A DNA stretch of 64,000 bases from Marinomonas lutimaris. Its GTDB lineage: Bacteria; Pseudomonadota; Gammaproteobacteria; Pseudomonadales; Marinomonadaceae. The notes under the pieces are model-generated. The model was given only the letters and a program-made list of their open reading frames with translations. It had not been told where the DNA came from and searched no databases. Position 1 is the stretch's first letter; each line of letters opens with the position of its first letter. Below are positions 17,993 through 26,926 of this stretch, piece by piece. Position numbers and translations under genes: made by a program. The DNA lies in the NCBI RefSeq assembly GCF_019426345.1, contig NZ_JAHLLW010000001.1, forward strand, positions 186,001 through 250,000, written 5' to 3'.

Positions 17993-18934
17993 TTAAGGCC
18001 AAGGCAGTGGTTGATGAGATTCTGTTTTAAGGATGTTTTCACCCTGCCCACCACTTTCTTCTCTGAGCCAGTCGACAAAAGCTTTAATACGAGCTTTTCG
18101 TGGTGAGTTTTTGCTGTAGTTCACGTAAAACTCTATGTTGGTGTTCAGTGCTTTCGGAAAAGCCTGTACAAGTATCCCTTGCTCTAATTCTTCTTGCACC
18201 ATGAACCTTGGGCACAGAAACACACCATGACCGGCCTTTACTGCACTGATTCCCATGTACCAAGAGTTGACTTCGGCCCAGAGTAACTTCTTATTACGAA
18301 GTGGCGAGATCTTTTGCTCTGCAAACCATGCTTCCCAACGATAAATAGGTGTATCGACTTGTATCAGCCAGCATTTGAGCAAGTCTGTTGGCTGTTCAAA
18401 TTGAATGTTTTTTGCCAGTTCAGGTGCGCACACTGGAATGATTTCAGAGGATAAGAGCAGGCTTTGAGAAATATTATCTTGATGGTTGATAAGATTATCG
18501 ATACTGATGTCTATTTTGCCCGAGTGGATATCTTCGCGTTCATCGGATGAGAAGAGTTTGATGTTTATAGATTGGTGCAAGTGGGAAAAACGCCATAACT
18601 TTGGCATCAACCACAGAGACACAAAGCTTTGTAATCCCGAGACAAGCAGAGTTCCTTCCAGCGGTTCGAGTTTGACGCTTTCTAAACCTTTTCCTATGTG
18701 TTCGAACGCTTGCTCTAGATGTTCTGCGAGAACTAGTCCTTGACTGGTAAGACGCATGTCTCGGCCAGAGCGATAAAACAATGGCACACCTAGGTAATCT
18801 TCTAATAAACGAATCTGCTGGCTCACCGCAGCCTGTGATACATGCAGTTGCTTTGCGGCTTTGGTGTAACTCAAGGTTTGGCTCGCCACCGAAAAGTAAT
18901 GGGCGGCTTTGAGGTGAGTAACGCGATTGCTCAT
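17993..18934 (-). CDS. LysR-type regulator (GcvA-like)
   Basis: A 313-residue LysR protein. The helix-turn-helix spans about 9-68 (KAAHYFSVASQTLSYTKAAKQLHVSQAAVSQQIRLLEDYLGVPLFYRSGRDMRLTSQG), a variant typical of the GcvA/AmpR branch. The effector domain ends in a conserved VDWLREE stretch. It is divergent from a small DUF1127 gene, its best candidate target. GABA genes lie further on but on their own strand with a separate promoter. Confidence 0.88.
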   Translation of the reverse strand: MSNRVTHLKAAHYFSVASQTLSYTKAAKQLHVSQAAVSQQIRLLEDYLGVPLFYRSGRDMRLTSQGLVLAEHLEQAFEHIGKGLESVKLEPLEGTLLVSGLQSFVSLWLMPKLWRFSHLHQSINIKLFSSDEREDIHSGKIDISIDNLINHQDNISQSLLLSSEIIPVCAPELAKNIQFEQPTDLLKCWLIQVDTPIYRWEAWFAEQKISPLRNKKLLWAEVNSWYMGISAVKAGHGVFLCPRFMVQEELEQGILVQAFPKALNTNIEFYVNYSKNSPRKARIKAFVDWLREESGGQGENILKTESHQPLPWP

Positions 18935-19052
18935 AAGTTAGTTCCCAAAATAGAACCCATAAGATTTTCTAATCTAATCTGTAAGAATATAGCGTTCGTT
19001 TTTACCTCTTTTTGGCGACACAATAAAGCCCTTATCAACAGGAGGTGAGAGC

Positions 19053-19256
19053 ATGTGGACGTTATTGTTATGGTTGAATCAAAAAATAGTAGCAAGCTAT
19101 GAGTTACTAAAGAATCGATATCAGATACAAAGAGCAAGACGAACAGCGAGAAAGCAAATGATGTTTGCCCACAAGCTCCCTGATTATTTGCGTCGAGATA
19201 TGGGGCTCCCGCCTTATACTGAGCGCGAAGAGACAATATCCAAAGATTCTTGGTGA
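19053..19256 (+). CDS. Small DUF1127-domain protein
   Basis: A 67-residue basic protein whose C-terminus matches the DUF1127 pattern (ARRTARKQMMFAHKLPDYLRRDMGLPPY). A very good ribosome site (AGGAGGTGAG) precedes ATG, which supports translation. DUF1127 proteins in alphaproteobacteria have been tied to phosphate and RNA homeostasis through RNA binding by the Arg-rich motif; that role here is only an analogy. It is divergent from the LysR gene, which may control it. Confidence 0.75.
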   Translation: MWTLLLWLNQKIVASYELLKNRYQIQRARRTARKQMMFAHKLPDYLRRDMGLPPYTEREETISKDSW

Positions 19257-19326
19257 GCTTTCAGGTTCTCTAATGGACGCTACTTTTGAAGTGATCTTAT
19301 CTATCAAAAAAATAGCTCACATAAAA

Positions 19327-19352
19327 AAGCCACTGTGTCACCACAGTGGCTT
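19327..19352 (-). terminator. Rho-independent terminator of the gab operon
   Basis: Stem AAGCCACTGTG (19327-19337) pairs with 19342-19352 around a 4-nt loop. On the minus strand it is followed by a T run. It ends gabD-gabT transcription and may also stop the small gene on the other strand. Confidence 0.85.
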
Positions 19353-19410
19353 GCAGCAAGAGTCATTCTTGCAAGGGGAGCTTGATGCTTTTTACTTTAG
19401 AGAGGTTAAA

Positions 19411-20688
19411 TCAAACAATCTCTTTAAAGCAGCGTTTGAAGATTTCCATGCCTTCGTCGATGATGTCCATCTCGATGGTCAAAGCAGGTAAGAAACGAAT
19501 AACGTTGCCGCGAATACCACAAGACAAAAGTACTAAACCGTTTTCAGCCGCTTTTGCAGACAGCTTTTTCGCCATTTCTGGGTAAGGTTTGTTTACATCG
19601 CCATCGTGTACAAATTCTACCGCGATCATCGCACCTGCGTTACGTACTTCACCAATGATGTGTGGGTATTCAGCCTGCATAGCGTTTAGATGTTTAACGA
19701 AGTGAGCACCTACTTCCACTGCGCGGTCGCATAGTTTCTCTTCTTCGATAACATCAAATACAGCTAGACCTGCTGCACAGCCGACTGGAGAACCGCCGTA
19801 TGTACCACCTAAGCCACCAGGAATTGGCGCGTCCATAATGTCTGCCTTACCCACAACCGCGGCGATTGGGAAACCACCCGCGATGCCTTTTGCTGCTGTC
19901 ATCAAGTCAGCTTCAATACCTGCTTGTTCGTGGCAGAACATAGTACCGGTACGGGCAAAACCAGCTTGGATTTCATCAAGAATCAAAAGCATACCGTGCT
20001 CGTTACATAGCTTACGAAGCTTCTGTAGGAAGCTTGCAGATGCTTGGTAGAAACCACCCTCGCCTTGTACTGGTTCAATGATAATAGCCGCAACACGAGA
20101 AGGCTCGATATCGCACGTGAAGCGCATTTGAAGGTCAGCAAGTGCTTGCTCTTCGGTAATGCCGAGGTAATCATTTGGGTAAGGGATATGGAAAATATCG
20201 CTTGGGAAAGGGCCAAAACCAATTTTGTAAGGGTTCACTTTACCTGTCAGACCCATGGTCATGTTCGTACGACCGTGGAAGCCACCGTTGAACGCAATAA
20301 TACCTGGACGACCAGTGTAAGCACGAGCAATCTTCACACAGTTCTCAACCGCTTCTGCGCCTGTAGTAACAAAGATAGATTTTTTCGGTGTATCGCCTGG
20401 TGCTGCTGCGTTTAGCTTCTCAGCCAATGCCACCGCTGATTCGTATGGGCTTACCATCACACATGTGTGAGTAAAGCGCTCTACTTGCGCCAAAACCGCT
20501 GCCTTTACTTTTGGATGGTTATGACCTGTGTTTACTACGGCGATACCGGCACCGAAGTCGATGTGACGCTTGCCTTCAACGTCCCAAATTTCGGCGTTTA
20601 AAGCTCGGTCAACGTAAACTGGTGCCATGTTGCCTTGGCCACGAGCGATAGCACTTTCTTTGCGTTTTTGTAGATCAGCGTTGTTCAT
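19411..20688 (-). CDS. gabT: 4-aminobutyrate aminotransferase
   Basis: A 425-residue class III PLP transaminase moving the amino group of GABA to 2-oxoglutarate, giving succinate semialdehyde. The PLP region is LLILDEIQAGFARTGTMF, with the Schiff-base lysine near residue 268 in AAKGIAGGFPIAAVVG, and TTGAEAVENCVKIAR at about 109. ATG at 20688 is preferred over GTG at 20700 because AAGGTG sits at the right distance. It follows gabD on the same strand with an 85-bp gap. Confidence 0.93.
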   Translation of the reverse strand: MNNADLQKRKESAIARGQGNMAPVYVDRALNAEIWDVEGKRHIDFGAGIAVVNTGHNHPKVKAAVLAQVERFTHTCVMVSPYESAVALAEKLNAAAPGDTPKKSIFVTTGAEAVENCVKIARAYTGRPGIIAFNGGFHGRTNMTMGLTGKVNPYKIGFGPFPSDIFHIPYPNDYLGITEEQALADLQMRFTCDIEPSRVAAIIIEPVQGEGGFYQASASFLQKLRKLCNEHGMLLILDEIQAGFARTGTMFCHEQAGIEADLMTAAKGIAGGFPIAAVVGKADIMDAPIPGGLGGTYGGSPVGCAAGLAVFDVIEEEKLCDRAVEVGAHFVKHLNAMQAEYPHIIGEVRNAGAMIAVEFVHDGDVNKPYPEMAKKLSAKAAENGLVLLSCGIRGNVIRFLPALTIEMDIIDEGMEIFKRCFKEIV

Positions 20689-20785
20689 TTTGTCTTTCAC
20701 CTTTTAGAGCAAGCTCTATGTACATGAAGCGGTGCGTTGCTCCGCTTGTTAATTAAGATAAGAGTGGTTGTGTTAGGTGAAAACC

Positions 20786-22252
20786 TTACGCCAAGCCGCC
20801 CATGCACAAGTATTTGATTTCAACGTATTCGTCGATGCCGTATTGAGACCCTTCACGACCACTTCCAGACTCTTTTACACCGCCGAATGGTGCGACTTCA
20901 CTGGAAATAATCCCTTCGTTGATCCCCACCATGCCGTATTCCAAGGCTTCAGAAACACGCCAGATACGAGCGATGTTTTGGGAATAGAAGTAAGACGCCA
21001 AGCCAAATGGGGTATTGTTTGCCATGGCAACCGCTTCTTCTTCGGTTTTAAATTTGAATAGCGGAGCAACTGGGCCAAAGATCTCGTTAGAAAAAATGTC
21101 CATGTCTTCGGTAACGCCAGTCAAAATGGTTGGCTCGAAGAACTGTGCGCCAGCAGTTGTGGCTTTTGAACCACCGATTAGCGCTTTCGCACCTTTTGCC
21201 ATGGCGTCGCCAACAAGTTGTTCCACTTTGCTGATCGCAGCGGGATTGATTAGCGGGCCAATGTTGACACCTTCTGCAAAGCCATCTCCTGTCTTAAAAG
21301 TCGCAACGCGTTTTGCTAGTTTTTCAGCAAAGGCATCGTACACACCTTCTTGCACTAAAATTCGGTTTGCGCAAACACAGGTTTGGCCAGCGTTACGGTA
21401 TTTAGACGCAATCGCGCCTTCTACTGCAGCGTCTAGGTCGGCATCATCAAATACGATGAAAGGTGCGTTGCCGCCCAATTCCATGGAAGTACGTTTAACC
21501 GTTTGCGCGCACTGAGAAAGCAACAATTTGCCCACTGGCGTAGAACCAGTAAAAGACAACTTACGTACCGTTGGATGGCCTGTTAATACGCCGCCAATAG
21601 CTTTCGCGTCTTTACCGACAACCACATTCAATACGCCTGCTGGAATACCCGCTTGATGGGCCAGTTCAGCCAGAGCCAACGCACACAAAGGGGTTTCGTC
21701 AGAAGGCTTAATGACAATCGCACAACCCGCTGCAAGTGCAGGGCCCGCTTTACGAGTGATCATAGCGATTGGGAAGTTCCATGGTGTAATTGCCGCGACC
21801 ACGCCAATAGGCTGTTTAATAGTTAATACGCGCTTGTCTTTGGCGAAAGTAGGAATTACGTCACCATTCAAACGACGTGCTTCATCTGCAAACCAATCAA
21901 TAAAAGACGCACCATAAGCCACTTCGCCTTTCGCTTCGGCAAATGGTTTGCCTTGCTCCAAGGTCATCAAGGTCGCTAAGTCGTCTTGGTTGTCTAAAAT
22001 TAGCTGGTTCCAACGGCGCAATAAGGTCGCGCGTTCTTTCGCTGTGCGGTTTTGCCATTCTTTCTGTGCTTTTTCAGCCGCTTCAACAGCTTGTGTTGTC
22101 TCGTCTGCGCCTAAATCCGCAACATCGATAATGTGTTTGCCATTCGCAGGGTTGGTAATGGCGAAGGTCTTGCCAGATTTAGCAGCTACCCATTCACCAC
22201 CAATGTATGAGTGGCTTTTAAGTAGAGAGGGCTGAGATAGTATTGCTTTCAT
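20786..22252 (-). CDS. gabD: Succinate-semialdehyde dehydrogenase (NADP+-type)
   Basis: A 488-residue aldehyde dehydrogenase. The catalytic Cys lies in NAGQTCVCANR and the general-base Glu in MELGGNAPF; the cofactor region is ITPWNFPIAMITRKAGPALAAGCAIVIKPSDETP. The VSEALEYGMVGINEG and PFGGVKESGSGREGSQYG segments are typical of GabD. It oxidises succinate semialdehyde from GabT to succinate. Close relatives also accept alpha-ketoglutarate semialdehyde, which matters because the hydroxyproline operon nearby lacks such an enzyme. Confidence 0.92.
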   Translation of the reverse strand: MKAILSQPSLLKSHSYIGGEWVAAKSGKTFAITNPANGKHIIDVADLGADETTQAVEAAEKAQKEWQNRTAKERATLLRRWNQLILDNQDDLATLMTLEQGKPFAEAKGEVAYGASFIDWFADEARRLNGDVIPTFAKDKRVLTIKQPIGVVAAITPWNFPIAMITRKAGPALAAGCAIVIKPSDETPLCALALAELAHQAGIPAGVLNVVVGKDAKAIGGVLTGHPTVRKLSFTGSTPVGKLLLSQCAQTVKRTSMELGGNAPFIVFDDADLDAAVEGAIASKYRNAGQTCVCANRILVQEGVYDAFAEKLAKRVATFKTGDGFAEGVNIGPLINPAAISKVEQLVGDAMAKGAKALIGGSKATTAGAQFFEPTILTGVTEDMDIFSNEIFGPVAPLFKFKTEEEAVAMANNTPFGLASYFYSQNIARIWRVSEALEYGMVGINEGIISSEVAPFGGVKESGSGREGSQYGIDEYVEIKYLCMGGLA

Positions 22253-22376
22253 AAAACACTCCAGGCTTGGCTACGGAGGATGGTTAGTAAGTGCAGCTCT
22301 TAATTAACTTAGCACTTTTAATACCAATCGATAGTAGGCAATGACCATGGTTTGAAAAATGAGAAGCTATCAACTC

Positions 22377-22400
22377 AATGTTTGATGTTATTCAAACATT
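22377..22400. promoter_or_regulatory. 24-bp palindrome upstream of gabD
   Basis: AATGTTTGA at 22377-22385 and its exact complement at 22392-22400 surround a 6-bp centre. The site lies 125 bp upstream of gabD and 120 bp upstream of the iron-binding-protein gene. Its form suits a dimeric repressor or activator; which gene it serves is unknown. Confidence 0.45.
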
Positions 22401-22519
22401 AGACGACTTACGGTAGCTCGAAGGTTTCTAATAGAGATGCGCGATGAAATAGGGTTTCTGAATGGTGAATAATTATTTTGTCATTAACAATGAAATTGAT
22501 AGCCATTCTCTTTTGAAAT

Positions 22520-23449
22520 ATGATGGCCGCACCTTCAAAAAGAGCCATCATTATGCCGTTGTGTCATGTACCTATTTATGTCATTTCTCTTTTATTGTCA
22601 TTGTCTTCTTGGGCCTATCCAAGCATTCAGGATGAAAATGGTACTTTCACTCTGCCCAGTGAGCCTAAGCGCATTGTCGTTTTAGAATTATCATTTGTGG
22701 ACGCACTTGCTGCGGTTGGCCTCTCTCCAATTGGCATTGCGGATGATAATGACCCTAATAATTTACTCCCAGAAGTTAAGGCGAAACTGAAACCTTGGAC
22801 CTCTCTAGGAATGCGATCACAACCGAGTATGGAGAGAATTGCCGAACTACAGCCAGATTTAATTATCGCGGATTTTCAGCGGCACGCGGCGGCTTACGAT
22901 AATCTATCCCGCATTGCCCCAACTTTGCTGCTAAAAAGTCGTGGTGAAAGCTATTTAGACAGTCTTGCGTCTGCTGAAAAGATTGGAATTATTGTTAATA
23001 AAAACGCAGAAATGCAGGCAAGGCTTAGCGAACATAAAGTCATCATGGCTAGCTATCGAAAGGCATTTGAAAAAATGACGTCGGTCGGAAGCGTACAGTT
23101 TGCTATTGTCAGCTCGCGAGGCATGTGGCTGCATGGGCCAGGCTCATACGCTGGCGGGGTGTTAAATGCTCTGGGATTAGCCAGTCCAATTCCCGATGAT
23201 GGCAATATGCCGTATTTAGCCAACAGCTTAGAATTATTGCTCAAAGTGAACCCCGACTGGTTATTGATTGGTGCTTATGGTGACCACACAGTCCTTGATG
23301 ATTGGCGTACTAACCCATTGTTTCAGTTACTTACCGCAGAGAAGAAAAATCAACTTATCAACGTCTCCCCCGAGTTATGGTCTTTAAACCGAGGCATTCT
23401 TGCTGCAGAAGGGATAGCAAAAGATCTTGATAGAATTTTGTCACCTTAA
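22520..23449 (+). CDS. Periplasmic iron(III)-siderophore/dicitrate-binding protein (FecB-like)
   Basis: A 309-residue class III periplasmic binding protein. A signal peptide (hydrophobic VIYVISLLLSLSSWA-type core) is followed by FTLPSEPKRIVVLELSFVDALAAVGLSPIGIADD, the FecB/FhuD pattern, then ERIAELQPDLIIAD. It should bind a ferric chelate in the periplasm. No permease or ATPase gene lies beside it, so it must share another transporter. An internal ATG at 22553 is a possible start, but the longer form keeps the positive n-region. Confidence 0.83.
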   Translation: MMAAPSKRAIIMPLCHVPIYVISLLLSLSSWAYPSIQDENGTFTLPSEPKRIVVLELSFVDALAAVGLSPIGIADDNDPNNLLPEVKAKLKPWTSLGMRSQPSMERIAELQPDLIIADFQRHAAAYDNLSRIAPTLLLKSRGESYLDSLASAEKIGIIVNKNAEMQARLSEHKVIMASYRKAFEKMTSVGSVQFAIVSSRGMWLHGPGSYAGGVLNALGLASPIPDDGNMPYLANSLELLLKVNPDWLLIGAYGDHTVLDDWRTNPLFQLLTAEKKNQLINVSPELWSLNRGILAAEGIAKDLDRILSP

Positions 23450-23605
23450 AGAATAGTAACTATAAATCTATAACCTTCTTAATGCTCTTCTCTATCCGAA
23501 CGGTACGCCTCGAATTGTACTTTCCTTGATTATCCCCGTGATATTAAAGCCATTTTAAGGCGTGTTGCATAAGTTGCAACGAATCATTCCTCATTGTAAA
23601 TATAA

Positions 23606-23628
23606 ATGATATGTGTTCTCATTATCAA
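23606..23628. promoter_or_regulatory. Candidate Fur box
   Basis: The stretch reads, in part, AATGATATG...TCTCATTATC; on the minus strand it begins GATAATGAGAA, close to one arm of the 19-bp Fur consensus, with a weaker second arm. Position upstream of a TonB receptor supports iron control. The match is imperfect. Confidence 0.4.
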
Positions 23629-23675
23629 AAGTAAGTTTATGTAAATTTACTTGCCCTGCGTATTTCATCTCAATT

Positions 23676-23792
23676 TTCAATATTTTTGATGAAAAGTATT
23701 ACCTAGGCTCCACGGATGGCACATCCGGCATCAACTCAATCGGATACGGCTCACCTGCCGAGTTCATGGTCAGCTACAGCTATGAACTATAA
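23676..23792 (+). pseudogene. C-terminal remnant of a second TonB-dependent receptor
   Basis: A 38-codon open stretch with no start codon ends at TAA 23790-23792. It reads FDEKYYLGSTDGTSGINS then IGYGSPAEFMVSYSYEL. This is the usual end of a siderophore receptor: the FDxxYY turn, a GYGxPxxFMxS strand, and a final beta strand with a terminal hydrophobic residue. No receptor sequence is recognisable upstream in any frame. It is therefore the scar of a deleted receptor gene, directly before the intact one. Confidence 0.65.
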
Positions 23793-23838
23793 ATCAGAAA
23801 AAATCGTCATTATCACCTTGTGAAGGAAAAATCTTTAT

Positions 23839-25947
23839 ATGTTTATTCGAGAATCGTCTGTTTTAAGTAGTACGACATTCCGCTATTCCATTTTGGCTTG
23901 CTCTATGATGTTTGGCTTATCTGCTCAAGCCGCCAGTGAAGCGACTGAGCTAAAAGCTCTCACCGTTCATGCGAGTGTGCTTGGTGAATCGAAAGAGTCA
24001 GATGTCAAAGAATACGCTGGCAGTCGTACAGTTATTTCAGCGGAACAGATGACCAAAACAGCAGCTAAGTCTATTGATGATGCTTTGCAACAAGTGCCAG
24101 GTGTTAAAGTTCAAGATGAAACAGGAACGGGCGTATTGCCAAACGTTTCTGTTCGAGGCTTGAGTGCTAGTCGCAGTGGACAAGCGCAATTTCTGATGGA
24201 CGGCGTGCCGTTAACGTTAGCGCCTTATGGCCACACAGGACAATCAGTTTTTCCTGCGACCTTGTCATCATTAGAGCGTATCGATGTGGTTCGCGGTGGC
24301 GCCGCAGTTCAATATGGACCAAATAACGTTGGCGGTGTGATTAACTTGGTGACTAAGCCAATTCCTAAGGATTGGGAATCGCAAATTAGCAACCGAATCA
24401 CTGGATTTGAGCACAGCAATAATACATTGAATAACTTGTATCTCCGCACGGGCGGTTGGGTCAATGATGATTTTGCTATACAGATTGAAGCTAATACTCA
24501 AAATGGTGACAGTGCTCGTGATCACTCCGATACCGATGTGCAGAATTTCCAGATTAAAACCGATTGGTTGATTAGTGATACTCAAGAGCTGCAAGCGTTT
24601 GTCCAACGTTACGATGCCGATACCGAAATGCCCGGTGCCTTATCAACTCAAGCGTATCAAGCCGATAGAACACAGTCTCAGCGTACGAATGATACTTATA
24701 ATGCCGATGCCACACGTTGGCATTTAAAGTTCTTACAAGATTTAGACTGGGGCAACGCCGCGCAATTCGAGGTATTAACCTTTGGTCATCGTGACACACG
24801 TAATTTTGTCTGGGGCTTTAACCGTACATCTGGTGTGGCTTGGTCTGATCCAAGATTTGCTTCTACAGATATCCGTAATTCGCCTCGTGAGTTCAATGTC
24901 TTTGGGGTAGAGCCTAAATTGTCTGTGGCATTTGGATCGGCAGAGAGCGTAACGCAAAACCTTATTGTGGGTATGCGTTATGTGAACGAAGACATAGATT
25001 ATCAATTACGTCAGACTGATATTTCAACAGGGGCGGTCACGGTGCCTCGTGATTGGAAACTCGATACAGATGCAGTTGCAGCTTATGTGAGCGATGAAAT
25101 TGGCTTGATGAATAATCGCTTAAAAGTCACGCCTGGGTTGCGGTTTGAATCGGTTCACATGAATTATCAAGACATTGGTAAAGCAGAACAACAAAGTAAC
25201 CAGATTAACGAAGCCTTACCTGGGTTAACGGTTGCTTATAGTTTAAACGATGATTGGGTGTCTTACGCTAATGCGCAGAAATCTTTGCGCGCACCACAGA
25301 TTTCCTCAATTCGTGGTGATGGGAATAAAGATGGTGAACTGTCGTGGAACTATGAAATTGGCGCGCGTTACACCCATGGACGAAACGCTTTTAATGTTGC
25401 TTTGTATCGAATAGATTACAAAGATCAGCTGGAATGGATTGCTGCCGAACAAACCTTTGAAAATGCTGGTAAAACTCTCCATCAAGGCGTTGAGTTATCC
25501 GGTCGCTATGGACCTGAGTCTTTACCTGACTTGAGTTTAGGTTTGGCTTATACCTACCTAGATGCGACTTATGAAGAAGGAGAAAACAAAGGTAATAACC
25601 TTGTTGATGCTTCTAAGCATCAGATTTCTTGGGATGCGAGCTATAACCTTGCTGGTTACCAATCTACGGTGTCTGGTTACTACTACAGTGATGCTTTCTC
25701 GGATGCCGCGAACACGACAGAGGAAAATGCGAGTGGTTCGTTAGGTAAAATACCGTCTTACACGGTTTGGAACCTGAATGTCAGTAAAGATCTTTATGAA
25801 GCAGGTAACACTAAGTTGAGTATTGATGTGGCTGTAAACAACGTATTCGACAAGGAATACTACTTCCGTGGTGTTGATACCAGCCCTGTTGGTCGTTACC
25901 CTGCCGTGGGTCGTACTTACAGTGTGACAGGTAATCTTACTTTCTAA
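23839..25947 (+). CDS. TonB-dependent ferric-chelate receptor (FecA-like)
   Basis: A 702-residue outer-membrane receptor. After a signal peptide (to about residue 32), the plug domain has the TonB-box-like ELKALTVHA, then SIDDALQQVPGVKVQDETGTGVLPNVSVRGLSASRSGQAQFLMDGVPL and RIDVVRGGAAVQYGPNNVGGVINLVTK. The 22-strand barrel ends with VNNVFDKEYYFRGVDTSPVGRYPAVGRTYSVTGNLTF. It lacks the N-terminal signalling domain of FecA, so it should not drive an ECF sigma system. GAAGGAAAA lies before ATG. Likely cargo is a ferric citrate-type or hydroxamate chelate, unproven. Confidence 0.9.
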   Translation: MFIRESSVLSSTTFRYSILACSMMFGLSAQAASEATELKALTVHASVLGESKESDVKEYAGSRTVISAEQMTKTAAKSIDDALQQVPGVKVQDETGTGVLPNVSVRGLSASRSGQAQFLMDGVPLTLAPYGHTGQSVFPATLSSLERIDVVRGGAAVQYGPNNVGGVINLVTKPIPKDWESQISNRITGFEHSNNTLNNLYLRTGGWVNDDFAIQIEANTQNGDSARDHSDTDVQNFQIKTDWLISDTQELQAFVQRYDADTEMPGALSTQAYQADRTQSQRTNDTYNADATRWHLKFLQDLDWGNAAQFEVLTFGHRDTRNFVWGFNRTSGVAWSDPRFASTDIRNSPREFNVFGVEPKLSVAFGSAESVTQNLIVGMRYVNEDIDYQLRQTDISTGAVTVPRDWKLDTDAVAAYVSDEIGLMNNRLKVTPGLRFESVHMNYQDIGKAEQQSNQINEALPGLTVAYSLNDDWVSYANAQKSLRAPQISSIRGDGNKDGELSWNYEIGARYTHGRNAFNVALYRIDYKDQLEWIAAEQTFENAGKTLHQGVELSGRYGPESLPDLSLGLAYTYLDATYEEGENKGNNLVDASKHQISWDASYNLAGYQSTVSGYYYSDAFSDAANTTEENASGSLGKIPSYTVWNLNVSKDLYEAGNTKLSIDVAVNNVFDKEYYFRGVDTSPVGRYPAVGRTYSVTGNLTF

Positions 25948-25990
25948 ATGGTTCGATCGGCTTAAAACGATTTAATCTATGAGTTATAAA

Positions 25991-26025
25991 AAAAGCGCCG
26001 CTAACCTCACGTTAGCGGCGCTTTT
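25991..26025. terminator. Rho-independent terminator after the TonB receptor gene
   Basis: A perfect 15-bp stem (AAAAGCGCCGCTAAC at 25991-26005, complement at 26011-26025) with a 5-nt loop. It is strong and usable from either strand. A consensus TATAAT follows at 26029-26034 and may be the -10 of the next gene. Confidence 0.93.
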
Positions 26026-26076
26026 GCGTATAATAGCTTGATCTTCCTGTATTTTAGTCCGCGAAGGAGTAGTCGC

Positions 26077-26745
26077 TTGGTACCCAAAAGAGCCGTTGTT
26101 CGTCAGAGTTTCCCCGATATCATTGCTGCAGATTTGCGCCAGCGTATTTTATCTGGCGACCTTGCGGAGGGTGAGCTTATTCGTCAGGAGTTATTAGCGG
26201 AAGAATATGATGTCTCGCGCATGCCAATTCGTGAAGCGCTGAAGCGTCTTGATGCTGAAGGGCTGGTGGTTTTCACCAATAATCGCGGTGCTACGGTCAC
26301 CAAGCATTCTCTTGATGAAATTGCCGAAATCTTTGATGTACGAATGATGCTAGAAGTGGATCTTTTTACTCGTGCTATTCCTCTCATGCAAGATGAACAT
26401 TTTGAGCTTTGTGAAAGTATCCTTAAAGAGATGGAGCTATCTTATCGAAGTGGCGATGTCGCGGCTTGGGGACCATTAAATGCAAGATTTCATGGTGCGC
26501 TTTATGCCGCAGCGGATAGAATACTGACAACGAATCTATTAGAGCGTGCCAGCTTACAATCCAACCGCTACGTGAGTATGCACATCGATCAATTAAATAA
26601 GTCAAAAAGCGCCCAGCAAGATCATAGTGACTTACTGATGTTAGCCCGCCAACGAAACGTCAATGCCGCTGCAGACAAACTTCGTGCTCATATTGAAAAC
26701 ACCAAGTTCCAAGTGCTTGAATGGGTTACCGCGTCTCGGCGGTAG
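26077..26745 (+). CDS. GntR-family (FCD) regulator, probably of hydroxyproline catabolism
   Basis: A 222-residue protein with a GntR winged helix (PDIIAADLRQRILSGDLAEGELIRQELLAEEYDVSRMPIREALKRLDAEGLVVFTNNRGATV) and an FCD effector domain (DVRMMLEVDLFTRAI...NARFHGALYAAADR). The TTG at 26077 is taken as start because GAAGGAG lies seven bases before it; longer forms lack a ribosome site. It is convergent with the hydroxyproline operon, which makes that operon the likely target. The effector would be hydroxyproline or an intermediate. Confidence 0.82.
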   Translation: MVPKRAVVRQSFPDIIAADLRQRILSGDLAEGELIRQELLAEEYDVSRMPIREALKRLDAEGLVVFTNNRGATVTKHSLDEIAEIFDVRMMLEVDLFTRAIPLMQDEHFELCESILKEMELSYRSGDVAAWGPLNARFHGALYAAADRILTTNLLERASLQSNRYVSMHIDQLNKSKSAQQDHSDLLMLARQRNVNAAADKLRAHIENTKFQVLEWVTASRR

Positions 26746-26810
26746 CGACCGTAGTCAATTTTGTCAGATGAGCCGACTACGAAGAACAACCACCCTGTCC
26801 ATCAAAAAAA

Positions 26811-26901
26811 GTAGGTCGGATGAGACGAGGTACGAGGCGTTATCCGACGCCATGGGTGACAACGCCTGATTACGGTCGTGCCTCCCTCATCAGGCCTACA
26901 A
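26811..26901. repeat. BIME-like pair of palindromic (REP-type) repeats
   Basis: Two related units of about 40 bp face each other across CATGGGTG. Unit A starts GTAGGTCGGATGAG at 26811; unit B, read on the minus strand from 26899, starts GTAGGCCTGATGAG. Each can fold on itself (CGGAT with ATCCG in A, CCTGAT with ATCAGG in B). The layout is that of extragenic palindromic repeats mobilised by RAYT transposases. No such transposase is in the window. Confidence 0.7.
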
Positions 26902-26926
26902 AACTTTTTAATAATCTTAGAAGTGG

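Noticed and set aside
21015..21515. 166-codon plus-strand frame inside gabD
   Set aside because: Antisense shadow; gabD has all catalytic motifs on the other strand.
22455..22519. Fur box directly before the iron-binding-protein gene
   Set aside because: The A+T-rich stretch has only scattered matches to the consensus, weaker than the candidate at 23606.
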